DNA from: Kutzneria chonburiensis
Lineage (GTDB): Bacteria > Actinomycetota > Actinomycetes > Mycobacteriales > Pseudonocardiaceae
Assembly: GCF_028622115.1 (NCBI RefSeq)
Contig: NZ_CP097263.1
Span: 1,178,001-1,242,000 of the forward strand
Length of the DNA: 64,000 nt
Direction of reading: 5' to 3'
Within the stretch, counting starts at the first letter, position 1. Every line of letters begins with the position of its first letter. Below, piece after piece: positions 55,212-63,326 of this stretch. Made by a program: the position numbers and the translations under genes. Below the pieces are notes generated by a model. It was not told the DNA's origin and searched no databases. It was given only the letters and a program-made list of their open reading frames with translations.

Positions 55212-55898
55212 TCACTGCCGGCCGAGATAGAGCTCGACACCGTCCAGAATGCGTTCCAGGCCGAATTCCAGGCCCTGGTCGCGGGTTCCGTGCTGCTCGG
55301 CCGACGCCAGCGCCTCGGCCACGTGCGGGAACCGGTCCGCGTGCGTGGCCAGCACCTTGGCCCAGCCCTGGGCGATCTCCTCTTCCGAGGTGCTCGCCGT
55401 CTGCTCGACCAGTGAGCGGATCTGACCGGTCAGCACCACGATCACGTCCATCATCTGGCCGCCGTTCATCGGCTGCCCGGCCAGCGCCGCCAGCGCTTCC
55501 TCGACCCAGGCCAGCTCGTTCGGGCCGGTCACGCGTCGGCCGACGGTCGCGCTCAAAGCCCACGGGTGCGCGCTCATCCGCTCGTACATGGCGAGCGTCC
55601 ACGTCCTCAGCCGCGGCCGCCAGCCGCCCTCGATCTCCTTGAGCTCCGGCGGTTCCCCCATCGCCGTGTCCACCATCAGGGCGACGAGCTCGTCCTTGCC
55701 CGGCACATAGCGGTACGTGGCCATCTTGGTCACGCCCAGCGCCTCGGCGACGCGCTGCATGGTGACCGCGGCCAGGCCTTCCCGGTCGGCCAGCTCGATG
55801 CCCGCGCGGGCCAGGTCGCTCACCGTCAGCGTCGGCCTCGGCCCCCGTCGGGGCGCGCTCCGCTCGCCCCACAGCACCTCGAACGCGTCCATCGCCAC
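55212..55898 (-). CDS. TetR-family regulator
   Basis: 228 residues from ATG 55898, or 226 from ATG 55892. N-terminal helix-turn-helix: LTVSDLARAGIELADREGLA, VTMQRVAEALGVTKMATYRY, VPGKDELVALMVDTA. The C-terminal ligand domain fits the TetR_C_1-type group of drug-sensing repressors (MYERMSAHPWALSATVGRRV, VLTGQIRSLVEQTA). It is divergent from the FAD monooxygenase gene; the TGTGTC/GACACA repeats between are its likely operator. Confidence 0.92.
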   Translation of the reverse strand: MAMDAFEVLWGERSAPRRGPRPTLTVSDLARAGIELADREGLAAVTMQRVAEALGVTKMATYRYVPGKDELVALMVDTAMGEPPELKEIEGGWRPRLRTWTLAMYERMSAHPWALSATVGRRVTGPNELAWVEEALAALAGQPMNGGQMMDVIVVLTGQIRSLVEQTASTSEEEIAQGWAKVLATHADRFPHVAEALASAEQHGTRDQGLEFGLERILDGVELYLGRQ

Positions 55899-55962
55899 TC
55901 CCGTCTGTGCGGTGTCAGCTTCTCAGTCCGTCCTCCGTGACCGCCTCTTGCCATGGCGCAAA

Positions 55963-55997
55963 ACTGTGTCTACCGTACACTGTGTCGCAGGGACACA
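55963..55997. promoter_or_regulatory. TGTGTC/GACACA operator between tetR and FAD-monooxygenase genes
   Basis: TGTGTC (55981-55986) and GACACA (55992-55997) are perfect inverted 6-mers with a 5-bp spacer; ACTGTGTC is repeated directly at 55963 and 55979. They sit 17 bp upstream of the monooxygenase start. Confidence 0.6.
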
Positions 55998-56013
55998 ATT
56001 AACGGAGGCGATC

Positions 56014-57180
56014 ATGCGGGTGTTGGTGTCGGGGGCGGGCGTTGCCGGGCCGGCGGTGGCGACGGCGTTGGGGCGGCACGGGATCGAGGTCACCGTGGTC
56101 GAGGCGGCGGCCAAGCTGCGGACCAGCGGCTTCGCCGTGGACTTCCGAGGCGAGACGCACATGAAGGTGCTGCGGGCCCTCGGCGTGCTGGACGAGCTGA
56201 AAGCGGTCCAGACGCACGGCGGCGCGATGGAGGCCGTCGACGAGCACGGCCGGCGCATCTTCCGGCTGCCGGAGGAGTTCGCCGGCGGCGAGATCGAGGT
56301 CCGGCGCAGCGACCTGTCGAGAATCCTGTACGAGCGCAGCCTGACCCACGCGGACTACCTCTTCGGCGACACGATCACCGCTCTGACCGAGACGGCCGAC
56401 GGGGTGCGGGCGGACTTCGCCCGGGCCGAGTCGCGGACGGTCGACCTGGTGATCGGCGCGGACGGCCTGCACTCGGGCGTGCGGCGGCTGGCCTTCGGAC
56501 CGGAACGGGACCACGTCAAGCACCTGGGCTACTACATCGCGGGCTGGGACCTGGCCAACGGCCGCGGCTACGGCACCACGCAGACCTCGTACAACATCCC
56601 GGGGCGGATGGCCGCCGTGAACGCGGACTTCCGTGACCCGAGCAGGGCCGGGGCGCTGTTCGTGTTCGCCGGCCCGCGGGCGGACGTGGACTGGCGCGAC
56701 CTGGACCGGCAGAAGCGGATGATCGGCGAGGCGTTCGCCGGAATGCGTTGGCACGTCCCGTATCTGCTGGACACGCTGCGCGACGTGGACGAGATGTACT
56801 TCGACTCGATCAGCCGGGTCCACGCGCTGCGGTGGACGCAGGGCCGAGTCGCGCTGCTCGGTGACGCGGCGTGGGGCGTCACGCTCGGTGGCATGGGCGT
56901 CGGTACCGGCATCGTCGGTGCGTACGTGCTGGCCGGCGAGTTGGCCCAGGCGCGCGGCGATCACCAGGCGGCGCTGGCGGCGTACGAGCGGCGGATGCGC
57001 GGCTACGCCGGCCGGTGGCAGAAGGGTGCGAGCCCGGGTCAGTTCCTGGCGCCGTCCAACGCCGCGCTGTTGTGGCTGCGCAACGCCATGTTCAGCACCA
57101 AGACCGTGCAGAAGATGATGGTCGCCGGCACCACCAGGCTGGCCAGTGACGTGGAGCTGCCGGACTACGCGGTGGCCTGA
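56014..57180 (+). CDS. FAD-dependent monooxygenase (tetracycline/aromatic hydroxylase-like)
   Basis: 388 residues from ATG 56014 (GGAGG upstream). FAD loop MRVLVSGAGVAGPAVATALG, the DG motif VDLVIGADGLHSGVRRLAFG and the GDAAWGVTLGGMGVGTGIVG second FAD motif; SGFAVDFRGETHMKVLRALG. The family uses NAD(P)H and O2 to hydroxylate aromatics or antibiotics, with TetX as a relative. With a divergent TetR repressor and its operator this looks like an inducible detoxification or modification pair. Confidence 0.88.
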   Translation: MRVLVSGAGVAGPAVATALGRHGIEVTVVEAAAKLRTSGFAVDFRGETHMKVLRALGVLDELKAVQTHGGAMEAVDEHGRRIFRLPEEFAGGEIEVRRSDLSRILYERSLTHADYLFGDTITALTETADGVRADFARAESRTVDLVIGADGLHSGVRRLAFGPERDHVKHLGYYIAGWDLANGRGYGTTQTSYNIPGRMAAVNADFRDPSRAGALFVFAGPRADVDWRDLDRQKRMIGEAFAGMRWHVPYLLDTLRDVDEMYFDSISRVHALRWTQGRVALLGDAAWGVTLGGMGVGTGIVGAYVLAGELAQARGDHQAALAAYERRMRGYAGRWQKGASPGQFLAPSNAALLWLRNAMFSTKTVQKMMVAGTTRLASDVELPDYAVA

Positions 57181-57225
57181 GCCGTCCTTGACGGTCGCCG
57201 CGCGGGACGGCTACTCTGCCGACAA

Positions 57226-57244
57226 TAGGAAGGTAACTTTCCTA
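57226..57244. promoter_or_regulatory. TAGGAA-N7-TTCCTA palindrome upstream of the chitosanase gene
   Basis: TAGGAA (57226-57231) and TTCCTA (57239-57244) flank GGTAACT in the 285-bp gap before the GH75 gene. From memory, actinomycete chitosanase genes under CsnR/ROK control carry a palindrome of this TAGGAAA...TTTCCTA kind. The gap also holds a CGAAG...CTTCG mini-hairpin near 57311. Confidence 0.55.
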
Positions 57245-57340
57245 ACTGCCGATGTGAGGCGGCCTCGGCCGTCGAACCGGAAATCACTGCCGCCACAGGG
57301 GTTTCTACTCGAGCGAAGCATCTTCGCGGAGGGAATCCTG

Positions 57341-57397
57341 ATGGCCGCTCCCGTTGTCGGACCCGCCTGTGGCGCGCCGTCCAGACCGGTCTGCTGA
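57341..57397 (+). CDS. Possible 18-residue leader ORF before the chitosanase gene
   Basis: ATG 57341 with GGAGGG 8 bases upstream encodes an 18-residue peptide (MAAPVVGPACGAPSRPVC) ending at 57397, 69 bp before the chitosanase start. It may be a leader or simply chance. Confidence 0.2.
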   Translation: MAAPVVGPACGAPSRPVC

Positions 57398-57465
57398 TCA
57401 CCTCCACCGCTCGCTCGCGTTGACTCCGCCGCGGTACCCCCTGCCCATCCCTGTGGAGGAAGTCC

Positions 57466-58176
57466 ATGATCAGAAGACTGCTGGTCGCCCTGTTCGCGGT
57501 CCTGCTCGGCACGTCGCTGGCGGCCGCGTCGTACGCGTCCACCGCGCCGCGGCCGAACACCGTCACCGTACCGGCGGCCACGCCGAAGTCGGACGACGGC
57601 AATCCCACCGCGGCCCAGCTGCTGGCCAAGACCGCGCACTGCAACCAGGTCTCGCACGGGACCTACTCGGACAAGAACGGCGGCCAGACCCCGATCTGCG
57701 GTACCGCAAGCGCGTACTTCTGGACCTCCGGCATGGCCATCGACTGCGACGGCCAGCGCACCAGCCAGTGCAACGAGCAGACCGACTGCTGCTTCTACAA
57801 CGACACGTCGTTCCACCAGTCCGACGGCAAGCCGTTCAACGCCGCCCAGGTGCCCTACGTTGTCATCCCGCTGCCCAGCTCCCGGTGGAACTACGAGACC
57901 GCCGGCATCAAGGGCGGTGACGTGCTTGCCGTGATCTACAAGGGACACGTCGAATACGCCGTGTTCGGCGACGAGGGTCCGGACGACTCCATCGGCGAGG
58001 CCTCCTACGCCACCGCCAAGGCGCTCGGCATCGACCCCGACCCGTCCAACGGCGGCACCTCGGACAAGGTCACCTATATCGTGTTCAAGAACTCCAAGGT
58101 CTCGCCCATCGAGAACCACGGCAGCGCCGTGACCCAGGGCCGAAAGTTCGCCCAGCAGTTCGTGAACGGCAGCTGA
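57466..58176 (+). CDS. Secreted GH75 endo-chitosanase
   Basis: 236 residues from ATG 57466 (GGAGG upstream). Signal peptide about 1-25. The GH75 core reads FWTSGMAIDCDGQRTSQCNE, CCFYNDTSFHQSDGKPFNAA, YVVIPLPSSRWN, and EYAVFGDEGPDDSIGEASY. Asp169 and Glu178, nine residues apart, match the Asp/Glu catalytic pair of fungal GH75 chitosanases. Several Cys pairs stabilise it outside the cell. It cuts chitosan (poly-glucosamine) to oligomers, the likely substrates of the importer and GH9 enzyme at 5.5-18 kb. Confidence 0.93.
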   Translation: MIRRLLVALFAVLLGTSLAAASYASTAPRPNTVTVPAATPKSDDGNPTAAQLLAKTAHCNQVSHGTYSDKNGGQTPICGTASAYFWTSGMAIDCDGQRTSQCNEQTDCCFYNDTSFHQSDGKPFNAAQVPYVVIPLPSSRWNYETAGIKGGDVLAVIYKGHVEYAVFGDEGPDDSIGEASYATAKALGIDPDPSNGGTSDKVTYIVFKNSKVSPIENHGSAVTQGRKFAQQFVNGS

Positions 58177-58203
58177 CAAACCAGCAGTAGCAAGAGAAAT
58201 CGC

Positions 58204-58231
58204 GGTGGCGGTCCCCGAAGGGGCCGCCACC
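58204..58231. terminator. Hairpin between chitosanase and TetR genes
   Basis: GGTGGCGG-T-CCCC pairs with GGGG-CCGCCACC around a GAA loop (one bulged T), in the 58-bp gap between convergent genes. Confidence 0.7.
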
Positions 58232-58234
58232 TCC

Positions 58235-58813
58235 TTACTGTGCCAGGAAATCATCGACGAGTGCGTCGGTGAATGAGCGGTCGACGGGCTCGCCGGTGAC
58301 GAGCACGCGGTAGTGGATGACGGCGATCAACCGCTGCGCGGCGGCGTCGATGTCCACATCGGACGGAAGTTCGCCACGGGCGATGGCGCGCTCGAACGGG
58401 AGGCGGTCGCGCACGCGCTGATCGGCGAGGTGGGTGGAGCGCAGGCGGTCGGCCAGGACCGGATCGTGCTGGGCCTGGCCGACCAGGGCGCGGTAGACGG
58501 CGCCGGCGTCGGACGTGGTGAGGAAGGACGCGACGGTGGCCAGATGGGCCCGCAGGTCGGCGTCCAGCGAGCCGAGGTCGGCGGGTGTGAGGTCCCGGGC
58601 CTGGTCGGGGCCGTAGGCGTCCAGCAGGATGTCCACTTTGGACGGCCACCAGCGGTAGATGGTCTGCTTGGCCACGCCGGCCTTGGCGGCGATCTTCTCG
58701 ATGGTCAGCCCGGCGAAGCCGTGCTCGACGAGCAGGTCGTCGGCGGCGTGCAGGACGGCGGTCCGCGCCTGCTCGCTGCGGCCGTAGCGGTTGCCGTGAT
58801 GATCGGAGCCCAC
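58235..58813 (-). CDS. TetR-family regulator of the MFS gene
   Basis: 192 residues from GTG 58813; earlier starts would run through the operator. Helix-turn-helix: ARTAVLHAADDLLVEHGFAG, LTIEKIAAKAGVAKQTIYRW, WPSKVDILLDAYG. C-terminal helical domain of the TetR_C_33-like type (PADLGSLDADLRAHLATVAS, FERAIARGELPSDVDIDAAA). Divergent from the MFS exporter and almost surely its repressor through the palindrome at 58842. Confidence 0.93.
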   Translation of the reverse strand: MGSDHHGNRYGRSEQARTAVLHAADDLLVEHGFAGLTIEKIAAKAGVAKQTIYRWWPSKVDILLDAYGPDQARDLTPADLGSLDADLRAHLATVASFLTTSDAGAVYRALVGQAQHDPVLADRLRSTHLADQRVRDRLPFERAIARGELPSDVDIDAAAQRLIAVIHYRVLVTGEPVDRSFTDALVDDFLAQ

Positions 58814-58841
58814 GGGGGCACAGCCTAGCGAGGGATAGACA

Positions 58842-58859
58842 AGACGCAACGTTGCGTCT
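58842..58859. promoter_or_regulatory. AGACGCAAC-GTTGCGTCT operator
   Basis: A perfect 18-bp palindrome with no spacer, 29 bp upstream of the TetR start and 98 bp upstream of the MFS start. Flanking TAGAC...and GTCTA extend its symmetry. Confidence 0.75.
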
Positions 58860-58956
58860 ACGCTAGCCGAGCCTCGACACCGCCCGATCCGGGCCGACCT
58901 GTCCGATGATGTGATGATTCTCGACGTCTGAGGCGACGCGAGAGGGGAGTGTCCAC

Positions 58957-60213
58957 ATGTGCGCCACCTGCGGCGTGCCAACGCATGTCCCGGCGCCGCC
59001 GGCCCGCAAGTTCGCGGCGCTGCGCAACGCCGACTGCCGCACCTACCTGATCGGCGCGGCGCTGGCCATGATGGCCGACAACATCGAGCACGTCATCACC
59101 TACTGGGTGCTCTGGGAGAAGTTCCACTCGCCCGCGCTGACCGGCTTCGAGGTGATCAGCCACTGGGTGCCGTTCCTGCTCGGCTCGGTCTACTTCGGCG
59201 GCCTGGCCGACCGGCACGACTGCCGCCGGGTGATCCAGGCGGCGCAGGTGCTGTTCATGGCGGTTTCCGTGGCCTGGGGCGTCCTGTTCCTCACCGGCAC
59301 GCTCGAGGTGTGGGAGGCGTGCCTGCTGCTCGTGCTGCACGGTTGCGCCGGCGCCATCTGGGGCCCGGGGGAGCAGCTGATGCTGCACGACTTCGTCGGC
59401 GACAAGGAGCTGCCCAGCGCGGTCCGGCTCAACGCCACGTTCCGCAGCCTGGGCATCCTGTTCGGGCCGGTGGTCGGCTCGGCGCTGCTGCTGGGCCTCG
59501 GCCCGGAGGCCGGCATCTTCGTGAACGTGCTGTTCTACCTGCCGCTGACGCTGTTCCTGTTCCGTACCAAGGTGACCGGCCACAGCCGGGACGGCGGCGT
59601 GCCGCGCACCCGGATGGGCCTGATGGACTCGGTCCGGGTGTTCAAGGAGGTGCGTTCCGACCCGACCATCGTCAGCATGATCATCCTGGGCGGCCTCGGC
59701 GCGTTCTTCGTCGGCGCGTCCTTGCAGACGTCGATGCCGATTTATGCCCAGGACCTGGGCGCGGGTGCGGCCGGCACGGCCTACGGCGTGCTCCTGTTCG
59801 CCAACGGTGCCGGCGGCGTGATCGGCGGCATCCTGCTCGAAGCCACCGGACGCATCAAACCGAGCGTCAGGGCCGCCGTGATCAGCACCGGTATCTACGG
59901 CTTGACCAGCCTGTTCTTCGCCGTCACGACCAGTTGGGCGCTGGCCGTGGTCGCCCTGTTGATCGGCGGTGTGGCCAATCTGGCCTCGATGTCCATCGGC
60001 CAGACGGTCGTGCAGCTGCGGGCCAATCCGGCCGACCGCGGCCGCGTGATCGGCGTGTACGGCGTCGCCGCCAACGGCCTGCGCGCCGGGAGCGGCTTCA
60101 CGGTGGGGCTGCTGGGCTCGGCGGTCGGCGTGCACTGGTCGCTGGGGATGTCGGCGACCGCGCTGACGCTCGGCACCGGCGTGGCCGGCTGGCACGCGCT
60201 GCGCCGGCGCTAG
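58957..60213 (+). CDS. MFS exporter (EntS/MFS_3 type)
   Basis: 418 residues from ATG 58957. Twelve helices are indicated; motif A-like VYFGGLADRHDCRRVIQAAQ between helices 2 and 3, LRNADCRTYLIGAALAMMAD in helix 1, NATFRSLGILFGPVVGSALL, and VQLRANPADRGRVIGVYGVA. The pattern is that of the EntS-like permease group exporting siderophores or drugs. The N-terminal Cys pair (MCATCGVPTH) is unusual. Control by the divergent TetR repressor suggests induction by the exported compound. Confidence 0.88.
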   Translation: MCATCGVPTHVPAPPARKFAALRNADCRTYLIGAALAMMADNIEHVITYWVLWEKFHSPALTGFEVISHWVPFLLGSVYFGGLADRHDCRRVIQAAQVLFMAVSVAWGVLFLTGTLEVWEACLLLVLHGCAGAIWGPGEQLMLHDFVGDKELPSAVRLNATFRSLGILFGPVVGSALLLGLGPEAGIFVNVLFYLPLTLFLFRTKVTGHSRDGGVPRTRMGLMDSVRVFKEVRSDPTIVSMIILGGLGAFFVGASLQTSMPIYAQDLGAGAAGTAYGVLLFANGAGGVIGGILLEATGRIKPSVRAAVISTGIYGLTSLFFAVTTSWALAVVALLIGGVANLASMSIGQTVVQLRANPADRGRVIGVYGVAANGLRAGSGFTVGLLGSAVGVHWSLGMSATALTLGTGVAGWHALRRR

Positions 60214-60217
60214 TGCG

Positions 60218-60249
60218 ATTTCCGGAATTCGCAAGGTGTATTTCCGGAA
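60218..60249. promoter_or_regulatory. Twin ATTTCCGGAA repeats upstream of ppdK
   Basis: ATTTCCGGAA occurs at 60218-60227 and 60240-60249, 22 bp (two helical turns) apart; TTCCGGAA is self-complementary, and a third half-copy CCCGGAA is at 60261. The repeats lie just after the MFS stop and about 170 bp before ppdK. Confidence 0.5.
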
Positions 60250-60275
60250 GTGGGGGATATCCCGGAATGACCTTC

Positions 60276-60339
60276 GCTACACCCGTTCGGCGAACTGTAT
60301 CGAGAACTGAACCGATGCGGTTCGCGAACGGGTGTTAGC
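60276..60339. promoter_or_regulatory. Extended inverted repeat upstream of ppdK
   Basis: ACACCCGTTCG (60279-60289) pairs with CGAACGGGTGT (60325-60335), extended on both sides to about 20 bp with one shifted base, around an inner GAACTG...GGTTC stem. It may terminate the MFS transcript or be a 5' leader structure of ppdK. Confidence 0.55.
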
Positions 60340-60416
60340 GGGGCCACGACCGATTGCGGGGTGCGTTGTCCGGCCCAACACTGGACGGTCTGTCGCCCAC
60401 GTCGAGGAGCCCCGAA

Positions 60417-63101
60417 ATGCCCAAGTTCGTGTACGCCTTCGCCGAAGCCAACAAGGACATGAAGGACCTGCTGGGCGGCAAGGGGGCGAACCTGGGCGAG
60501 ATGACGCGGCTCGGCCTTCCGGTGCCGCCGGGCTTCACCATCACCACCGAGGCCTGCCTGGCCTACCTGGCCGACCGCGACTTCCCGGCCGGGCTGTCCG
60601 ACGAGGTGTCCGAGCAGCTGGCCGCGCTAGAGAAATCGATGGGCAAGACCCTTGGCGACGCGGCCGATCCACTGCTCGTATCGGTGCGCAGCGGGGCCAA
60701 GTTCTCGATGCCGGGCATGATGGAAACGGTACTGAACGTGGGGCTGAACGACGAGTCCGTGCACGGACTGGTCAGCCAGTCCGGTGACGAGCGGTTCGCG
60801 TTCGACTCGTACCGGCGGCTCATCCAGATGTTCGGCAAGACCGTGCTCGGTATCGACGGCGAGCACTTCGAGGACGCCATCGACGAGGCCAAGCGGGTCA
60901 AGGGCGTGACGAACGACCTCGACCTGGACGCCGAGGACCTCAAGCAGCTGGTCGAGGTGTTCAAGAAGGTCGTGCTCGAGCACGCCGGCCGGCCGTTCCC
61001 GCAGCCGCCCCGCGAGCAGATGGACCTGGCCGTGCGGGCGGTGTTCGACTCGTGGAACACGCCGCGCGCGGTCATCTACCGCCGCCAGGAGCGCATCCCG
61101 TCCGACCTGGGCACCGCGGTCAACATCGTGGCGATGGTCTTCGGCAACCTGGGCATGGACTCCGGCACCGGCGTGGCCTTCACCCGCGACCCGGCCAGCG
61201 GGGCGCAGGGCATCTACGGCGACTACCTCCAGAACGCGCAGGGCGAGGACGTGGTGGCCGGCATCCGCAACACGGTGCCGCTGCGTGACCTCGAGCAGAT
61301 CGACAAGCGGGTCTACGACGAGCTGCTGCGGATCATGCAGACCCTGGAGGAGCACTACCGGGACCTGTGCGACATCGAGTTCACCGTCGAGCGCGGCAAG
61401 CTCTGGATGCTCCAGACCCGTGTCGGCAAGCGCACCGCGGCGGCGGCCTTCCGCATCGCCACCCAGCTGGTCGACCAGGGCCTGATCGACATGAACGAGG
61501 CGCTCAACCGGGTCACCGGCGCGCAGCTGGCCCAGCTGATGTTCCCGCGTTTCGACGAGAAGGCCTCGGGACGGCGCAAGATTGCGCAGGGCATGAACGC
61601 CTCGCCCGGCGCGGCGGTCGGCAAGGTCGTGTTCGACTCGTACACCGCGGTCAAGTGGTCGCGCTCCGGCGAGAAGGTCATCCTGGTGCGGCGCGAGACC
61701 AACCCGGACGACCTGAACGGCATGATCGCCGCCTCCGGCATCCTGACCAGCCGCGGCGGCAAGACCTCGCACGCGGCCGTCGTGGCCCGCGGCATGGGCA
61801 AGACCTGTGTCTGCGGCGCCGAGGAACTGGACGTCAACACCAAGGAGCGCGTGTTCCGCGCGCCGCACGGCGTCACCGTGCACGAGGGCGACGTGATCTC
61901 CATCGACGGCGCGACCGGCGAAGTGTTCCTGGGCGAGGTGCCGGTCGTGGACTCCCCGGTGGTGCGGTACTTCGAGGGCGAGCTGGACCCGGAGGAGGCC
62001 GGCGACCTGGTCAAGGCCGTGCACCGGGTGATCGGCCACGCCGACGGCGTGCGGCGGATGGCCGTGCGCACCAACGCCGACACGCCCGAGGACGCCTTGC
62101 GGGCCCGTCGCTTCGGCGCGCAGGGCATCGGCCTGTGCCGTACCGAGCACATGTTCCTCGGCGAGCGGCGGTCGCTGGTCGAGCAGCTGATCCTGGCCGA
62201 CACCGACGAAGAGCGCGAGCGGCAGCTGGGTGAGCTGCTTCCGTTGCAGCGTCAGGACTTCGTCGAGCTGCTGGAGGCGATGGACGGGCTGCCGGTGACC
62301 ATCCGGCTGCTCGACCCGCCGCTGCACGAGTTCCTGCCCGACATCACCGAGCTGTCGGTGCGGGTCGCCGTGGCCGAGTCCCGTGGCGAGGCACGGGAGA
62401 ACGACCTGCGGCTGTTGCAGGCCGTGCACAAGCTGCATGAGCAGAACCCGATGCTGGGCCTGCGCGGCGTGCGGCTCGGCGTGGTCATCCCCGGCCTGTT
62501 CCAGATGCAGGCCCGGGCCATCCTGGAGGCGGCCGCGCTGCGGATCAGGGCCGGGGCCGTGCCGCGGGTGGAGATCATGGTGCCGCTGGTGGCCAACGTG
62601 CAGGAGTTCGAGACGGTCAAGCAGGACATCATCCAGGTGGCCCGCGAGGTGCGGGAGGCCGAGTCGACGCACCTGGAGTTCCTCATCGGCACCATGATCG
62701 AGCTGCCGAGGGCCGCGCTGACCGCCGACCAGATCGCCGAGGCGGCCGAGTTCTTCTCCTTCGGCACCAACGACCTCACCCAGACCACCTGGGGCTTCTC
62801 CCGTGACGACGTGGAGGCCGCGTTCTTCTCGGCCTACCTGGAGCGCGGCATCTTCGGCATCAGCCCGTTCGAGTCGATCGACCGGGACGGCGTCGGCGAG
62901 CTGGTCCGGATCGCCGCGGAGAAGGGCCGGGCCCAGCGGTCGGGCCTCAAGCTGGGCGTGTGCGGCGAGCACGGTGGAGATCCGGACAGCGTGCACTTCT
63001 TCAACGAGGTCGGCCTGGACTACGTGTCCTGCTCGCCGTTCCGGGTGCCGGTAGCACGGTTGGAGGCCGGCCGGGCGACGTTGGCCGGACGCGCGCGCTG
63101 A
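60417..63101 (+). CDS. ppdK: Pyruvate, phosphate dikinase
   Basis: 894 residues from ATG 60417 (GAGGAG upstream). N-terminal ATP-grasp part (LLGGKGANLGEMTRLGLPVP, VSVRSGAKFSMPGMMETVLN), then the swivelling phospho-His domain ILTSRGGKTSHAAVVARGMG with His452, and the PEP/pyruvate TIM barrel ending FGTNDLTQTTWGFSRDDVEA and KLGVCGEHGGDPDSVHFFNE with Cys849. Interconverts pyruvate, ATP and phosphate with PEP, AMP and pyrophosphate; in actinomycetes it usually serves gluconeogenesis or energy balance. Full length. No PPDK regulatory protein gene is in the window. Confidence 0.97.
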   Translation: MPKFVYAFAEANKDMKDLLGGKGANLGEMTRLGLPVPPGFTITTEACLAYLADRDFPAGLSDEVSEQLAALEKSMGKTLGDAADPLLVSVRSGAKFSMPGMMETVLNVGLNDESVHGLVSQSGDERFAFDSYRRLIQMFGKTVLGIDGEHFEDAIDEAKRVKGVTNDLDLDAEDLKQLVEVFKKVVLEHAGRPFPQPPREQMDLAVRAVFDSWNTPRAVIYRRQERIPSDLGTAVNIVAMVFGNLGMDSGTGVAFTRDPASGAQGIYGDYLQNAQGEDVVAGIRNTVPLRDLEQIDKRVYDELLRIMQTLEEHYRDLCDIEFTVERGKLWMLQTRVGKRTAAAAFRIATQLVDQGLIDMNEALNRVTGAQLAQLMFPRFDEKASGRRKIAQGMNASPGAAVGKVVFDSYTAVKWSRSGEKVILVRRETNPDDLNGMIAASGILTSRGGKTSHAAVVARGMGKTCVCGAEELDVNTKERVFRAPHGVTVHEGDVISIDGATGEVFLGEVPVVDSPVVRYFEGELDPEEAGDLVKAVHRVIGHADGVRRMAVRTNADTPEDALRARRFGAQGIGLCRTEHMFLGERRSLVEQLILADTDEERERQLGELLPLQRQDFVELLEAMDGLPVTIRLLDPPLHEFLPDITELSVRVAVAESRGEARENDLRLLQAVHKLHEQNPMLGLRGVRLGVVIPGLFQMQARAILEAAALRIRAGAVPRVEIMVPLVANVQEFETVKQDIIQVAREVREAESTHLEFLIGTMIELPRAALTADQIAEAAEFFSFGTNDLTQTTWGFSRDDVEAAFFSAYLERGIFGISPFESIDRDGVGELVRIAAEKGRAQRSGLKLGVCGEHGGDPDSVHFFNEVGLDYVSCSPFRVPVARLEAGRATLAGRAR

Positions 63102-63154
63102 ACTGCTGTGTTTGTTGGCGCCGCCTTCGGCGTCGCGGCTCGGCCCCCGGGTAG

Positions 63155-63258
63155 CCGGTGCCTCGCCCTTGCTGGATTTCGACCGCCGCGTCGGCTTGAG
63201 TGGTCGGTTGCGTCGGTTGGCGGCGGCCGAAATCCAGCAACCGTGCGAAGCACCGGCG
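63155..63258. repeat. Long imperfect inverted repeat after ppdK
   Basis: TTGCTGGATTTCG (63169-63181) pairs perfectly with CGAAATCCAGCAA (63228-63240). Beyond it CCGGTGC-TCGC (63155 on) matches GCGA-GCACCGG (to 63258), and inside [A/G]CCGCCG matches CGGCGG[C/T]. The whole is about 38 bp per arm with two small indels. Terminator of ppdK, or the end of a small mobile element. Confidence 0.6.
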
Positions 63259-63326
63259 GGGCCTCGCGAAGCCAAGCACCGGCCGACATGACCGGAAGGC
63301 CAATCACCGGTGGTGCCAGCCGGCAC

